Source of the DNA: Asparagopsis taxiformis
Taxonomy: Eukaryota; Rhodophyta; Florideophyceae; Bonnemaisoniales; Bonnemaisoniaceae
Direction of reading: 5' to 3'
NCBI GenBank assembly: GCA_030407315.1
Contig: JALQPE010002611.1
Coordinates: forward strand, 1 to 64,000
Length of the DNA stretch: 64,000 nt
The position numbers were made by a program, and so were the translations under genes. This document shows positions 31,007 through 43,782 of this stretch, one piece after another; the first letter of the stretch is position 1; the number at the start of each line of letters is the position of its first letter. Under the pieces are notes generated by a model that saw only the letters and a program-made list of their open reading frames with translations, was not told where the DNA came from and ran no database searches.

Positions 31007-34000
31007 ATGGCTAGACCGAGAAAGTCTAGGAATGGCCCGAGGCTCCGTTTCAACTATGTAGCCCCTGTCCGCAATCGGACTAGACGCTCGACATCCAGAA
31101 CAGTCTCAAATCCTTTTGCCGTTCAGGAAATGGACTGCAATACATCAGAAACTCATCATCCTCGCCCGACAACAGAGTATGGTAGCACTTCGAACCCTCC
31201 CCATGCTCCCATAGCTACCAATTCCCAGACCCCAGATCCAGATCCAGTCCTCCCTTCCTCGTCTTCACAGGATATCTTCAGACATGGGAGCAATTCTGTG
31301 GATACCACCCTCCCTTTGACGTACGCCAATAGTGGGCAGCAGAACAATATACTCAAGTATACTTCTGGAACAATTGTTCCAGAAGTTCAAAAAGCCTGTA
31401 TTACTCCTAGCGACGATGATATTGTACTATCCTCCGGCAGAGACCCCGTCACTTCTGCTGCGACAGTTCCTAAACTGTGCCATCCCGCTGCTTCCGACCA
31501 TCATGAGAACGTCACCGCAACAAACGACTCCGATTCGGATGACAACGACCTGTTTCTACAGGAGGAGGCAGAAGCGAAGCTCCTAATCTCTTCTCCCTTT
31601 ATCATGAACACGTCCAATCCAGACAAAGCTCGCAATTACATGACATAATGGACAACGTTGTACGCTGTCGCCAAACTGACAGGGTCGACGAAATGCACCG
31701 CAGCAAACCTTCAGGAAGATCGCGTGTTGTTCGATTTCGCTAGACAAGGTTCCACGAACAAACACGTTCAGCGAAGTCTACCCCATTATTCGACAATTGT
31801 GCGGAAGGTAAGACCGTGGCTGTTCTTCAACGCATGGTTACGTTCGGAAACCGTATACTTCCCTGTAAACGCAGAGCGTAGTGCAGCTCGTGTTGCCTCT
31901 TCTGCAATTCTACGAAGAAGCAAGGTCGAACAAAACAAAGCTAGTCAATCAGCACCTGTACTTATCGTTCCACCAAGCGAATACGCACGAGCAGACATTA
32001 CTGCACCACATATATTCGACCTTGCGTGGCGTGATAACACACAATTGGATGCTTCCGACTCGGATGACATACTAAGTTTACATGGTAACGTGTGCAAGTC
32101 GAAGCTAGGAAAATTCAGAGAGTACTCCTTAAAAGGACAAAACTACACGATGAGGGCGGAGGCGGTAAAAGACGGCTTTCCCGTTTCTGCTTTCGGTGGT
32201 AGTATTGTGGAACTGCATGTCACATCAGGACAGCACGCCTCTTCTCTAGATCCTACTCTCAGTTCCCTTTTCCAACATGAATCACTATCTTCCAGCCATG
32301 AGTCGTTCAAAGCTATCACATCTTCTTCATGGATAAACTCCGGTGCCACATTTCATAGTAGGCTTTCGGTCTCCCCGCATTCATATGAGTCCGCCTTCAT
32401 CCTTCAGAAAGAGTCGTTCCGGGAATATGCTCGGCCGGGTGATCACCTGACAGTTTTATCACCCAGTCCTGAGTGTAACCCTACTCAAAATTGTGGTATA
32501 CAGTTCTTCATTGGGCTTGTCGTCAGCTCTCCCGGACCGCCAGGCCCATCACAAAAACTGCTCTTTCTCCTCAACTCTGAAGGGCATTACAAAGTTGTCG
32601 GCGGAACTCGTGCAATCAATAATGTCAAGTTATTGAAACCAGGCACGAGCTCCAGCCCCTTTCATCCTACACATCTCCGTGGGGTTCTCAGCTGCGGTAC
32701 CACATACTACGTCTATCCATTTCTTTTATACTGCGATGACTTCAATGAAGCCTCTGGTAAGAAAGGGAGTGCTGGAGGATGCTATATGCTCCCAATGGGT
32801 CTTCCGGTGGACTGTCGCCGGAACAGTTCTGCTGTGCGCGTTATCGGTGTCACAGGTCCTGGTGTTAGTACAAACCATATCCTTCGACATATCTCTAGAG
32901 ACATTATTCAAGGATGTACGTCGGGGTTTCGTGATGTCGATCCAGACGGCAATGAATGTCTAATTTTCCTGGACTTTATTGGTTTCGTATCGGATTATCC
33001 TGCCTGTTCTCATGTGCTGGATGTCATGGGGCACAACGCAGACTGCCCATTCCATTTGTGTTTCTTTGTAAGAGGGGGGAAATATGGGAAGAACTCGCAG
33101 TTTGGCTACGACACCCGTTTACATTCGAGCTCTGATACACACTTTCGCACATCCGAGCGAACAGCTGCTGTTCAGTCATCGGAAAGTTCTGCAAACATCT
33201 TGAAGTATCTGGGTTTGAGAACAGTGCAAAATATCACAGACACTCCATTGCATCTCATTGAAAGACTACTTCATGAAGCTAGGTCCAAAGGGCTGGTTCC
33301 AACCGGGACACCACTCGGAAACGATGGTCTACGAATCCCTGTCGTGCCTGCCATTCTGGACCCATACCGTTCGACGTTTGTTGGAATTGACCATCTCCTC
33401 CACGGACTGGCAAAGGATGCTCTGGACAATGCTTTTTCAAGCTTGCCTAATGATGGTGTGAGAAGGCTGGCCGACAGGTTCATGGTGGATGCCCTCCGTG
33501 TATTGGGCCTCGCAAATCAGAACAGGATATATAGCTTCAACGCAGGTGAAACTCATACAATGGGAATCTCGGACAGATTTGCAGTTCTACTCGTCGCCGA
33601 ACACTGCTTCAGGTCTTCTCTGAAATTCCAATCGCAGACTACAAGGTCATCCGAAGGTAGCGGTTCAAGGTCACTCCAGGCTTCTGAAGAGCAACGCCAT
33701 CTGTCTCTAGAACTTGTTCGTCTCCTGTCCTCTATATCTGCAGCTACATACTTCCTACCACGAAAAAATATCGACGGTTCTGAGGCAGTACAGAGAGCTA
33801 CAGGGAATTCTGCGCACAACGGTCTCCGTCGTCTGCAGCAGCTATCGAAAGAATATGCTACTCTAGTGGATGAACTGCTCAAGACTGTTCCTACCAGACA
33901 GCGGAGCACAGCGGTCTCGAAGAAACGGAAGATGCAGACAGAAGGTATAGTAACGAATGATAATGACCACATTGAGATGGAAAACAAGACTGCTGGATTC

Positions 34001-35086
34001 CGGGCAAGGAAGATTCTTGACAATAAGCCAAACTTGCACCGTCTCATTGAGGCATTTGAACACACTGTTCCTCTGCTCGGACACGCTCGCCAGGTAGCTG
34101 AGCTATCATTCGAAGCAACACATCAACAAATGAAACGAGGTCTAGAGCATTCCGGAGGTGCTGACAGACAGTTGGATGCTATGTTAGCGGCACTCGGAAA
34201 CTATTGGAAAGGAAGCCTCCATCTTGCTTTGAAAAGTTTCTCCAATTCTACTCCAGCATCTGTGGAGAGACAACGTTCTAAACGGTTTCTCGAGAAACCG
34301 TCCGAATAGAACACGAAGGATCCTTCGTGTTCTATTCGGACGGGAGCACTGTAAATCCATGGAGAACCTCCCGGCTAGTACGCTGCATGACCTCTGTCAA
34401 GAACCCCTTCTCGAACATTTGAATATGTCTTCTTTACCATTCTTCTCTTCTCCATATTCATATTACTCGTGGACAGGAGTTTCCTCTTCATTACCACAGC
34501 AGGATTTTTCCTGTGGGCAGAATTCGGATGCAGTCATGCTTCGTGGAAAACCTTGCAAGGGAGCACGTCTCGGTTCTGCCCACCCTGCCTGTGCAGCTTC
34601 GCCCTCTGCTGCGTCTCGGGACTTTCAAAGCCACAAGAAATAGCTTCTGGCTGTGTAGTACAAGCTTGCTACTCAGCTTCCCCGTCTTCTAGAATTCTAC
34701 AGAAGACCTGTTCGCCTTCTTTTTGGGCTGTTACCACCGTGTTTGACCTGACTATTGATGGAAACATTGCTTCACCGGGAAACGTTTGTATACACGAATC
34801 TCACCAGGAAAACCTGTCTCCGCCACACGCTATTGTTCTTCCAGTTATCAAGCAGAAGTCGTCCCCCACTACGTTTGCTCCGAACACCGATTCCGGCTCC
34901 TGGTTTCTCCCTCTCACTTCAGGGGTTCGTAAGGTTGGTCTCCTCCACAATTGTAGCCCTTCATTATGTTCTGTGGAGCAAGTCACTTCGAATGGAGGAA
35001 TTACGCATGGAGGTCCTTCGTTTATGGATGGTGGTTCCTTCTCTATCTTTGCAAGAGCAGATGGATATCCGCCAAGGACTGCATAA
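31007..35086 (+). pseudogene. TNP2/KDZ-like (CACTA-related) transposase relic
   Basis: It starts at ATG 31007 (MARPRKSRNGPRLRFN), parallel to the start of the 43783 gene. An in-frame TAA lies at 31646-31648, after which the same frame is open to 34309. Conserved parts shared with the 43783 gene are YVYPFLLYCDDF, KKGSAGGCYMLPMGLP, AVRVIGVTGPGVSTN, FLDFIGFVSDYPACSHVLDV, GHNADCPFHLCFF, VPAILDPYRS, KPNLHRLIE and ELSFEATHQQMKRG. This is the DDE-type transposase core of TNP2-like proteins. After 34297 the frame is broken by a palindrome. Coding traces resume (LCQEPLLEHL at about 34390) and finish with ARADGYPPRTA at 35086, the same ending as the sister gene. It is inactive. Confidence 0.75.
34282..34343. 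repeat. Two adjoining perfect palindromes inside the transposase relic
   Basis: ACGGTTTCTCGAGAAACCGT (34282-34301) is directly followed by a 46-bp palindrome centred on GGATCC (34298-34343), with arms starting CCGTCCGAATAGAACACG. They end the open frame. The inverted copies are exact, so they formed recently relative to the decay of the gene. Confidence 0.9.
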
Positions 35087-35580
35087 TACTCTAGGGTCTA
35101 GTACATAAGCTTCTCTACCATATTACTTCCCGTAAACAAACTTCCTCATATTGTAGCCTTTCCGTCACATACATCCACCTTGACATTGGCCATACTTATG
35201 TCCCTTGTCCCAAAAACTGTCAGACACTATGTTATATTTTATGTAACCATCTCTAATTCCTCGTCTATACCCCATTCATGCTTCTTCCAGAGCTTATCCA
35301 TTCCTTGAACTGCCTCAAGCCTGAACCAGCTTCCTCAGGGCGGAACGTACCACAATAAAATTAAAGGCAAATTAAGTTTTTTTACTGCAGTAAAAACTGA
35401 TCTACCAAATGCATCTTCCTAGATCACTTCTTACTGCAGTAAAAACTGATCTACCAAATGCATCTTCCTAGATCACTTTTTACTGCAGTAACTAGTAATT
35501 TTTTCTAATTTTTCATCATTGGCTCCTCAGCCTGCAATACACGTTTCCGCTCACAAGCGTGCAGCTGCACGCCAACTGTA
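35087..35580. repeat. Non-coding with two TACTGCAGTA hairpin units
   Basis: At 35381-35491 two tandem ~55-bp units read TTTACTGCAGTAAAAACTGA...TAGATCAC. They are related to the hairpin at 30465-30536 but have lost perfect arm pairing. The rest of the stretch shows nothing. Confidence 0.65.
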
Positions 35581-35616
35581 ATGAAATAGAACACTACCTA
35601 GTGTTCTATTTCATTA
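35579..35616. repeat. 38-bp hairpin, CC loop
   Basis: The perfect arms TAATGAAATAGAACACTA / TAGTGTTCTATTTCATTA are separated by CC. Confidence 0.9.
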
Positions 35617-35835
35617 CGTATTCATGACGAGTCCATCTCGAGTCCATGACGTGTCCATGACGTGTTCATAGATCATCGATGATTTGTTTCTGATTTGTCA
35701 GTACGAAAAGCGCGCGCTTTCTCACTACGCAAGTGAAATACGCGACCTCTGGGCTCACTCTGCAGCAGTATTTAAGCCTTGCGTCACGCCGGGCAACATC
35801 GCCAGCACCTGTCGCTCGGAGCACACCACCTACGC

Positions 35836-35900
35836 AGGATGGGGCGGCGGAGTGCAATCACATCCCTACGGATGTGATTGTGCCCCGCCGCCTCCATCCT
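35836..35900. repeat. 65-bp near-perfect hairpin
   Basis: The left arm starts AGGATGGGGCGGCGGAGTGC and the inner stem is AATCACATCC / GGATGTGATT with a CTAC loop. The right arm ends CCTCCATCCT. Confidence 0.8.
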
Positions 35901-36660
35901 ACGATAAGGTTTTCCAGCTCATTTAGTCTTTTAGCCATTCCTCCCATTCTCTTTTTCTGCGGTTCTTCGTTGTTCTTCTGCTAACATACTTTTCTGCCTT
36001 TCCTACTTTCTGTTTCGTCTTTCTCCAGGGCTACTGTCATTACTACGTTTTCTCACTTCTAAGCGAGCTTTTGGCGTACCTTTTCCAGCACTAACCACTG
36101 TGTCATCCACTTCTTTCCATCTATGTGCCAGCAGAAGTTTCTGGGTTCTCTACAATCCGCTTACTCAAGCTCTGGCTCCACTATCAACGGTATGTTCTCT
36201 CGCTTCTAATCATGCTTCTAGCGTTGATGAAATTACATTCCTAGCACTAACCATTGATTCATCTATTCTTTTCCTTCCAGGTGCCAACAGAAATTTCTGG
36301 CTTCCCCTCATCTCTCTTTTCATGCCTATATGTATTTGTAGTTACTTTATGTAGAGCTAGTGTTTTGCCGTTTAGTATCTGCCATGGTGGCATAGTTCAT
36401 AGTTCCGTAGTGCAGTGTACAGATGATCTTCATGTCGTTAAACTTTTGGCGTTAGCTGCCCATTTACCTATTCCATATCCACTACACCATATCGTAAATC
36501 TTGCGTACCCGGCACTGGCTGCAACCTAGTCTAATTCATCGTCCCTATGCCGATTTCCATTCTACCTAGATATCGTTTCAGTCAGACCTATCCGTCCTGC
36601 AGTTTCTCCGCAAAAGTGCGATGTGCCGCCCATTCTACCTTTCAGTTTCTACCCAGAGCG
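35901..36660. other. Non-coding, nothing recognised
   Basis: Pyrimidine-rich plus strand with short frames only. No motif or repeat of note. Confidence 0.5.
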
Positions 36661-36663
36661 CCC

Positions 36664-36840
36664 ACCGGTGCAACCACTCTACCCAGTGGACATGGTCCAC
36701 GCCCACTCGACGGTACAACCACTCTACCCAGTGGACATGGACCACGCCCACCCGACGGTACAACTACTCTACCCAGTGAACATGGTCCACGCCAACCCGA
36801 CGGTACAAACACTACATCCAGTGGAAGTGAACCGTACCCA
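36664..36840. repeat. 45-bp minisatellite, about 4 units
   Basis: Units align at 36671, 36716, 36761 and 36806 (CAACCACTCTACCCAGTGGA, CATGGTCCACGCCCAC). Because 45 is a multiple of three, all frames stay open across it, which makes a false impression of a repetitive protein (YPVDMVHAHPTVQ). No start or flanking coding sequence supports a gene. Confidence 0.8.
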
Positions 36841-37612
36841 TTACAGTGCTCCACGGTGGAATAATACCAGTGTCACGAGCAGGTGTTATAATAGAATATA
36901 TCCGGTCTTTACACAGTACTGTAGTTTGGAAACTAACCGCGCTTTGCCTTGGGCCGTACATGCCCAGTCAATGGTCCCTTTCCAGATTATCGTTTGACCA
37001 GTTCCACAAGTCAGCTTGGTCACGTCCCATAAGCAAAAAGTCACCTACTCTGGAATTATTCCAATGAATACAATAATCATACTTTGGTCACCGTCCATTC
37101 AGCGAGTGCTGCTTATGCCTGGTTTCAGACACCGGACCGTCACGGTGTGCCCATTATAATTTATAGTTTATTTCTACGAATCTCTCTGCACCTTCCACCA
37201 CATATCGCAGTCACGGTGCACCCCATATCTAACTATACCCATATACAGTACTGGTTCCATTCCAACAGTCCGTGCCTGCGTGACTTGGCCCGTTCTAGTC
37301 AACCCGCCGTCCTGCTCATATATGGACGTGGTTCATTTCCATCCCTACGTGTCCTTCCGTACATGGTTCGGCCATCACCTCACGGCCACACCATAGTTCT
37401 GCTTGGTTCCTGCCTACTGTAAAACAAAATCGCCGTGCTGGTCTCAGCCCATGATTTTTTACATTTTTTTCGATGGGCCTTATCCAAACGTTGGGGATGG
37501 GCGTTCCGCTAAAATATGGTGACTAGTTCTACTGTACGATACGGCATTTTCCATGGAATATTCTCTATTTTTGCTTATCCTGTGAGACAATGATTGCCTC
37601 CCAGCGCTCCAT
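36841..37612. other. Non-coding, nothing recognised
   Basis: Short frames in all registers have no recognisable motifs. No repeat structure was found by eye. Confidence 0.45.
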
Positions 37613-39910
37613 ATGGTCCACTGTGCTCCCCCGTGGGATGCTTTACCGCGTGAATATCTCCGAGACTGCGTCGAAAATCAGAAATCAGGCGATAGCAAAG
37701 AGCAAGCTGCTGATTCTGGTAATGGTGATGGTGTTGCTACACATGAATACAGCGATGAGTATGAATTTGGGACTCAAGATAATGACAGTGATAGTTCTGC
37801 TTCATCTGGGGAGATGCGCTGTTCGAACGGCGAGATCTCGGAAAAAGAAGAAAGCGGCAACCTCCGATAACGTCTACGAGTCTACAAAGGCAGAACCGAC
37901 GGTAAAGAGAGCAGATTCCATTGTCGGAGGTAACACCGAAATCAATGGGACTGGGACACAGTTAACACCTCGTTTTAGCCCTCCTATAGTCAATGCCCTA
38001 CGATTAAGTGGTGCATCAGTGGGAGCTGATCAGCGCCGCATACGATTCCATGTTCTGATTATTTTGGGCCAATTGGTTGCTGCACGCAATCCATCGGCAT
38101 CTTCTGTGCCAAAATCACCTTCTCGAAAGAGAGACTAAGTCCCAGACTCTAATACAACAGCTGCTACTCACAACATCGCTATCATTACCATATTGCCGGG
38201 ATCTTGAATGATGTTTCACATCTGAACAAGATCGATAACAACATGGAGAAGAGTTTGCTCTCTGATTCCCCCGCTTGTCTCTCCCGAAAGAAGTGGCGAG
38301 CACGTGCCAGGAATTCTGTGGCTAATGAACCAGGTGAAGAACTGGTTATGCCAGAGATTGATGAAATCGCAAATCGCGAGTTGGAAATTTGAGAACAGCA
38401 ATGGTATCGTAAACCTAGACGGAAGCGGAGCAAGAAGCTGCATCAAGATCATAGTGAAGATGAGCAAACAGGCGAAGATATGGATGTGGTAGGGGCTCGT
38501 AAACCTTAGAGAGATGAGGGAGGCGAACTTCCTAAGCGCTTTAAAGGTCAAATAAATAGAAGCGCTCAAGCTGGTGGTGCCCCTCTCTCCAAAGACCGTG
38601 GTTCAGCTTCTGGAGGAAGTGAGGGAATTTGTCTAGCCTCTTCAGCATGGATTCAAGACATACTTGACGTTTAAATCCCACCTCAATTATATCCAACCTC
38701 TTTAACCCTTCATTGGTCACCGACCCCATCATCATCCGTTCTCCTACGCTCTGCACATGCAAGATATACGATACACGCATGTCCACCTCTCAAACTCTCC
38801 GTAACACTACCCATATCCTTTCCTGCTATTGCCCCCAATCTCCGCCTCGGGGCCGTTTATTCAACTTACTCCACTCTTGACATGATTGCAGACCAACTAA
38901 GTGAACTCTTCCAACCCTATTTTCCCCTCGTTTTCACCTGCGCCGATTACATAGTCTCGGAAGCGCTGGAGCAGCTTCTCCGGGCTCAAGTGACCAATGA
39001 ACCGCATGACGTCATTCACATCAAAATACAATTATAGTCTAGCACTGACATACGTGTGGAACGAGCACTGCCGCACTCCAATCAACTTGTCCCTAAGCTA
39101 TTGTCCTACCACGCATGCGCACTAGATGCAGCGAAGCATGCTCACACAATGTACTGATGCGCCGCACACTGGCGTTGCCTGTGATATTGCGGAATATTTT
39201 AGATAGTATCATCAAGCTGCAGAATTTCTTAATGCAGAGGCGCTTGTTCAACTTGTAAATTGTAGCTGTAGTGGTGTCAGTGTTGCTGAAAAGGATAGCG
39301 TCTTTGCTTTCAAATTTCATAAACTAGCGCTGGATGCTAATGAACCAACTGCTTTTTCCATGTAGCAGCAGCATATCATGCTGGAAAGGGAGTTGCGAAG
39401 TCGGAATATCATACGTTTTAGTGGTGTCTTCGATCGCTTTTTTAAGAAGCAAACTCCGCAATGTTAGGTTGCTCAGCGAGGCTTCGAGAATGCCATTCAA
39501 TTGTTATTAGCTGCCAAGTTGGCAGCTAATGATTTACGTCAAGCACGTGGATCTTCAGATGATGCAAAACCATCTGCGCATGAAAGTGCAAAGGTTTTCT
39601 ATGAGAAATCCGTGTCTTCTGCAACCACTCTGGCAGAAGCACTCGGAAAAACAGCCTTTTCCCCAAGTGCTGCCAAGCTCATCGTGTCTTCCTAGGATAT
39701 GAGTGCGGTTCATGATCCTTCCCAGGTTATGGTTTCAAACCCAATGACCTTAGCAGTGGAAGCTCGAGCCGCGTACGTAGAAACTGATGCTGCTCTGTTT
39801 GGCGCCCATCCTTTTGACAGCGAGGAATAACAATCTTTCTACTGCGATTTACCAACGCTGGCGGACCTCCAAGGGACAGAAGAGCAGGATTCCGATCCAG
39901 TTGGAATTGA
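37613..39910 (+). pseudogene. Decayed unidentified gene
   Basis: Coding-like segments on the plus strand alternate between frames and are broken by stops. The first is an acidic part (SDEYEFGTQDNDSDSSASSG, 37700-37870). Next are TSDNVYESTKAEPTVKRADS, a basic-acidic stretch QWYRKPRRKRSKKLHQD with SEDEQTGEDMD (about 38400-38490), NAEALVQLVNCSCSG with FAFKFHKLALDANEPTAF (about 39230-39360), and LAAKLAANDLRQARGSSDDA (39510-39690). Composition suggests a nuclear protein. No family is recognised, and whether all pieces are one gene is uncertain. Confidence 0.35.
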
Positions 39911-39931
39911 AGTCTGGGATGAAAGATGCAT

Positions 39932-39996
39932 CTGGAGCAAATAAAACTAGTTTTATTTGCTCCAGAAGATCCATGGGCAGCTGCCCATGGATCTTC
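39932..39996. repeat. Two back-to-back perfect palindromes
   Basis: One is 39932-39965, centred on ACTAGT with arms CTGGAGCAAATAAAA. The other is 39965-39996, centred on CAGCTG with arms GAAGATCCATGGG. Each is exact and loopless, and they abut, like the pair at 34282-34343. Confidence 0.9.
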
Positions 39997-39999
39997 AGA

Positions 40000-41040
40000 T
40001 TCATGCGCTCGTATGGACTCGAAGCATAGCTCCAACACAAAGCTATCTAATGATGGGCGGAGGCATGGAGCAGACAAAGTTGCATCGCTGGATTCCATAA
40101 TAACAATCGTAATTTGTTTGACGTTTGTCGGGGCGATTTGAGATGGGGATAGCTGGAGATTTGATTGCGTACGTCAGTGGAGTGAGTACATGGGCGTGCG
40201 TGCACGGTAGCGCACGTGCTTTGGTATACATGCTTGGGCTATTATTGTGTATACAGAGGATAGGGAAGTAGACCACTAGCTGGAGTAAACGAGACGGAAT
40301 AAGTGATGATTGTGGAGGGCAAGATGAAAAGGTGACTAAGTGGCTCGATTGAATCAATAGAGTGGCTCGGAGTGGGTGGGTAGGTGGTGAGTAATGGTGA
40401 GAGTCTGGGCTCATAATACGATGGATTGCAGACGAGTGTGCTGCGTATAAACGTTAAGTTTACGTAGCATGGCTGTACAGTCAATAGAAACACGGTGCAA
40501 AAATATTCTTTTATAAAAATTATGTAGACTACGGGCTCAGATATGATCAGATTTTATCGGAAACTACCAATAAGGCTGCCACTGCGCTTAACGGCAGAAT
40601 TACAAAGAGTGACAACAGGCTGTCCGCACAACAGACCAAAAAGGTAGCGACAGACTGTCAGACACTGTATTTGAACAGTGCTACAGGCTGAAAAATACGT
40701 GGAATTTCAATGCCATTCCAGTCAGTCATTATTTTCTCCTCATTGGCTACAATTCAATCAACATTTTCTGGGTCAATCAACATCTCAAAATTTTCCGATT
40801 CTGGTTTGGAAAGTACGTTCTGTTCATATCGAATTCAGTGTTTTCAGTGTGCATGTGCACAACGCCGGCACCCGCCTACAGGTATTGCCCAAAGGCATGA
40901 AGGTGGGCGCCGCAGTGCCCAACCCCGTAGGTTGCCTACAAGTTGCACAAGAAGCGCCGACTCCGCAAGACCGACCGCCCGACGATGCGACGCCATGCAA
41001 CGCGACGAACCCGCCGGACCTGCGCGAAGCCGACACTACG
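40000..41040. other. Non-coding, nothing recognised
   Basis: Frames are short and lack motifs. A 141-codon plus-strand frame near 40678-41103 runs into the repeat tract and has no recognisable domain. Confidence 0.45.
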
Positions 41041-42010
41041 GTGTTGAAAAGGGGGCCTCAGACAGTACTGCGAGACAGTGATTTTTACTGTCTGAGACAG
41101 TAAAAATCACTATGCGGCAAATGAAAATTAATGCCACACTTGGAGACAGTGATTTGCACTGTCTGGCAGACAGTACGGAACACTGTCTGCAGACAGTAAA
41201 AAACACTGTCTCACAGTACTGTCTGAGGCAGTGAATGGAGACAGTAAAAATTAATGATTTATTCAATAGTTGGATATGATGTAATTTACTGTACTGGGCA
41301 GTGTTGGCGGATAGTGTTTTGTATTGGCCAAGGCAACATGGCCGGATAGTGAAATACGCTGCCTGGGACAATAGATGGAACCAACACGGTGCACTGTCCT
41401 GGGCAGTACCTGGAGACAGTGATTTTCACTGTCCTGGGCAGTACCTGGAGACAGTGATTTTCACTGTCCTGGGCAGTACCTGGAGACAGTGATTTTCACT
41501 GTCCTGGGCAGTACCTGGAGACAGTGATTTTCACTGTCCTGGGCAGTACCTGGAGACAGTGATTTTCACTGTCCTGGGCAGTACCTGTAGACAGTACTTT
41601 GTGCTGCCCTGGGCAGTACCTGTAGACAGTACTTTGTGCTGCCCTGGGCAGCACCTGTAGACAGTACTTTGTGCTGCCCTGGGCAGCACCTGTAGACAGT
41701 ACTTTGTGCTGCCCTGGGCAGCACCTGTAGACAGTATTTCGTGCTGCCCTGGGCAGCACCTGTAGACAGTACTTTGTGCTGCCCTGGGCAGCACCTGTAG
41801 ACAGTATTTCGTGCTGCCCTGGGCAGCACCTGGAGACAGTATTTCGTGCTGCCCTGGGCAGCACCTGGAGACAGTATTTCGTGCTGCCCTGGGCAGCACC
41901 TGGAGACAGTATTTCGTGCTGCCCTGGGCAGCACCTGGAGACAGTATTTCGTGCTGCCCTGGGCAGCACCTGGAGACAGTAAAAGTAGTGTCCTGATATA
42001 GTAAAATTCG
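41040..42010. repeat. GGCAGTA-family tract with a 35-bp minisatellite
   Basis: 41040-41390 is the irregular word array (CAGTACTG, GACAGTGATTTTTACTGTC). From 41393 to about 41980 a 35-bp unit, GGCAGTACCTGGAGACAGTG plus ATTTTCACTGTCCTG, repeats about 17 times with blocks of variants (CCTGTAGACAGTACTTTGTG, then ATTTCGTG). Each unit is itself a small inverted repeat (GACAGTGATTTTCACTGTC). Since 35 is not a multiple of three, each frame cycles through all three registers, which explains the long open frames of 120-180 codons here. These are not genes. Confidence 0.9.
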
Positions 42011-43782
42011 GTGTCTGGGAGTGGTGGATGAGATGGAGCGTCACGCTGTCGTGGGCATCTTTCTGGGGTAGAGGAAGGCAGTTCTAGCGCTATGAGGATG
42101 GGGCATGGACGGTATTCATATGGGAATGGACAGAATAGTACGGCTAGGAATTTTTATTTCGTAGTGACTATGAGCTAGCGAGAGGTATACGCGGTAGGAT
42201 AGGTAGCAATCTAAGAGGGTGCGATATGGGAAGCTTCACTCTGGATTTGTTTATTTGCGCAGGCTACATTGAGAATAAACAATCCCTATGTTAAAAATGC
42301 TACTACAACTAACACTATTCCGACGAGTAAAACTAAAACTACTAGAAAAGTCTAGAAATCTATCAACTGATTGAGCTGCATGAATAAGCTAGGAAATGAA
42401 GAGAAGAAGAAAAAATGATGTAGAGAAAGGAAACAAGTTAGTGACGTTGAATTGGAGAGGGAAATTGATGGTGATTAGGAGACTAACGTACCTTAACAAA
42501 TACCATTGCATCCCAAATTGAGATATGTACTCACAGGCAGAAAAGAAAATTAGTGGAGAAGTGGTAAGAGAGAAAGATAAATGAAAGTAGAATTGGAACA
42601 CTCACCGACTGGAAACCTGAGAAAGAGAAAACGAATAGAAAACTGGGTTAGTGGCGTGAGTTGTGGAAACGTACCATCATGGTTCATATCCGTCGGAGAC
42701 AAAGCAACAACTTTGGCCTTGGGAGCCGTATTGATGATCTAAAACTTACGCTTTGGAAGCAGTTTAGATGATCTATACGGCTTCCACGGCCAGGGTTGTT
42801 GCTTTGCTTCCGACGGATATGAAGATGGAAACAGGGATCTCCAGAATCTGTTGTTTAAGTAGCACTCTGCGGGCGGAAATGACGTGTACTCTAACAATAG
42901 AGGGATGAATTTGAAACGGAGCGGTGCGATGGGAGGCCCAGAAAAACGATACCTAGGGTGCGAATTACGCTTTGAAGCACATGACCTGGCAGAACAGGCG
43001 CAAAATTATTGTATCTTCTACCGCCTTCTCTAGTCTATAATGACGTCATCACTACAGAAATATAGGAAAAACACTAGCATATCGGGCCTACTGGAAAGGG
43101 GGAGGCGAGGAGTAGGAAAAATGGCGCACTTTCCTGGACGAGGAGTCCGCGCTTCCAGTGATGATTTGGACGGTATATATCGATGACGTCATTGCATGCT
43201 CTGAGCACACTTGGCAGGCAGTCAAAGCGGGCCACGTGGATGTGGGCGGCTAGGAAACAGCAGTGTGGGAGAAATTTTATAATTTTCATGTTGCAAGCGA
43301 GCAGTGAATCTGCATTGCAATATATAAATTTATGCTAATTTAAGATATCACACCGAGTACGATTCAACGAGAGATTGTGCTTTCAACTTGTAAATAGGGC
43401 CGAAAATGGTAGAGTATACGAGTAGGAAGTACGTGTATGAGAAAATCAGATTCAGTATTAGTGCCTAGAGCATCACTGCGAAATAAACGGCCGTTTTCCG
43501 GAAATGGATACATCTTGGCTGGGTTTGTGGTTAGGGGATGCGATACAAGATAGCAAAACGATGTTGAGTCCGGATGAAATAGCAATCAATGTGCATAAAG
43601 CAATGAGCATAGGGCAAAGCATTGTGGTGAACCAGTTCATTGGATCGAATGAAAGCCTGGAAAGGTTTCGTAACGGTTAAAAGTAGTAGTACTGTATTGA
43701 GATAGTAGTCATGTCATAGAAGTTTAGAGTTGTATTCTATGCAACAAAACTGAGCGAAGAAGAAAAGAACAAAAACATCAAG
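42011..43782. other. Non-coding upstream of the transposase gene, with one long hairpin
   Basis: No supported gene. An imperfect hairpin of about 155 bp at 42674-42828 has arms CCATCATGGTTCATATCCGT...CGGA / TCCG...ACGGATATGAAGATGG and an inner stem GGCCTTGGGAGCCGTATTGA / ATCTATACGGCTTCCACGGCC. It has the size and form of a MITE. The last few hundred bases before 43783 should hold the promoter of the transposase gene. Confidence 0.6.

Noticed and set aside
36547..36997. Repetitive protein YPVDMVHAHPTVQ
   Set aside because: It is a 45-bp minisatellite whose period is a multiple of three. There is no supporting gene context.
41496..42044. Long repetitive frames (PGQHEILS-type) on both strands
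   Set aside because: They are translations of a 35-bp minisatellite. All frames are open because the unit lacks stops in any register.
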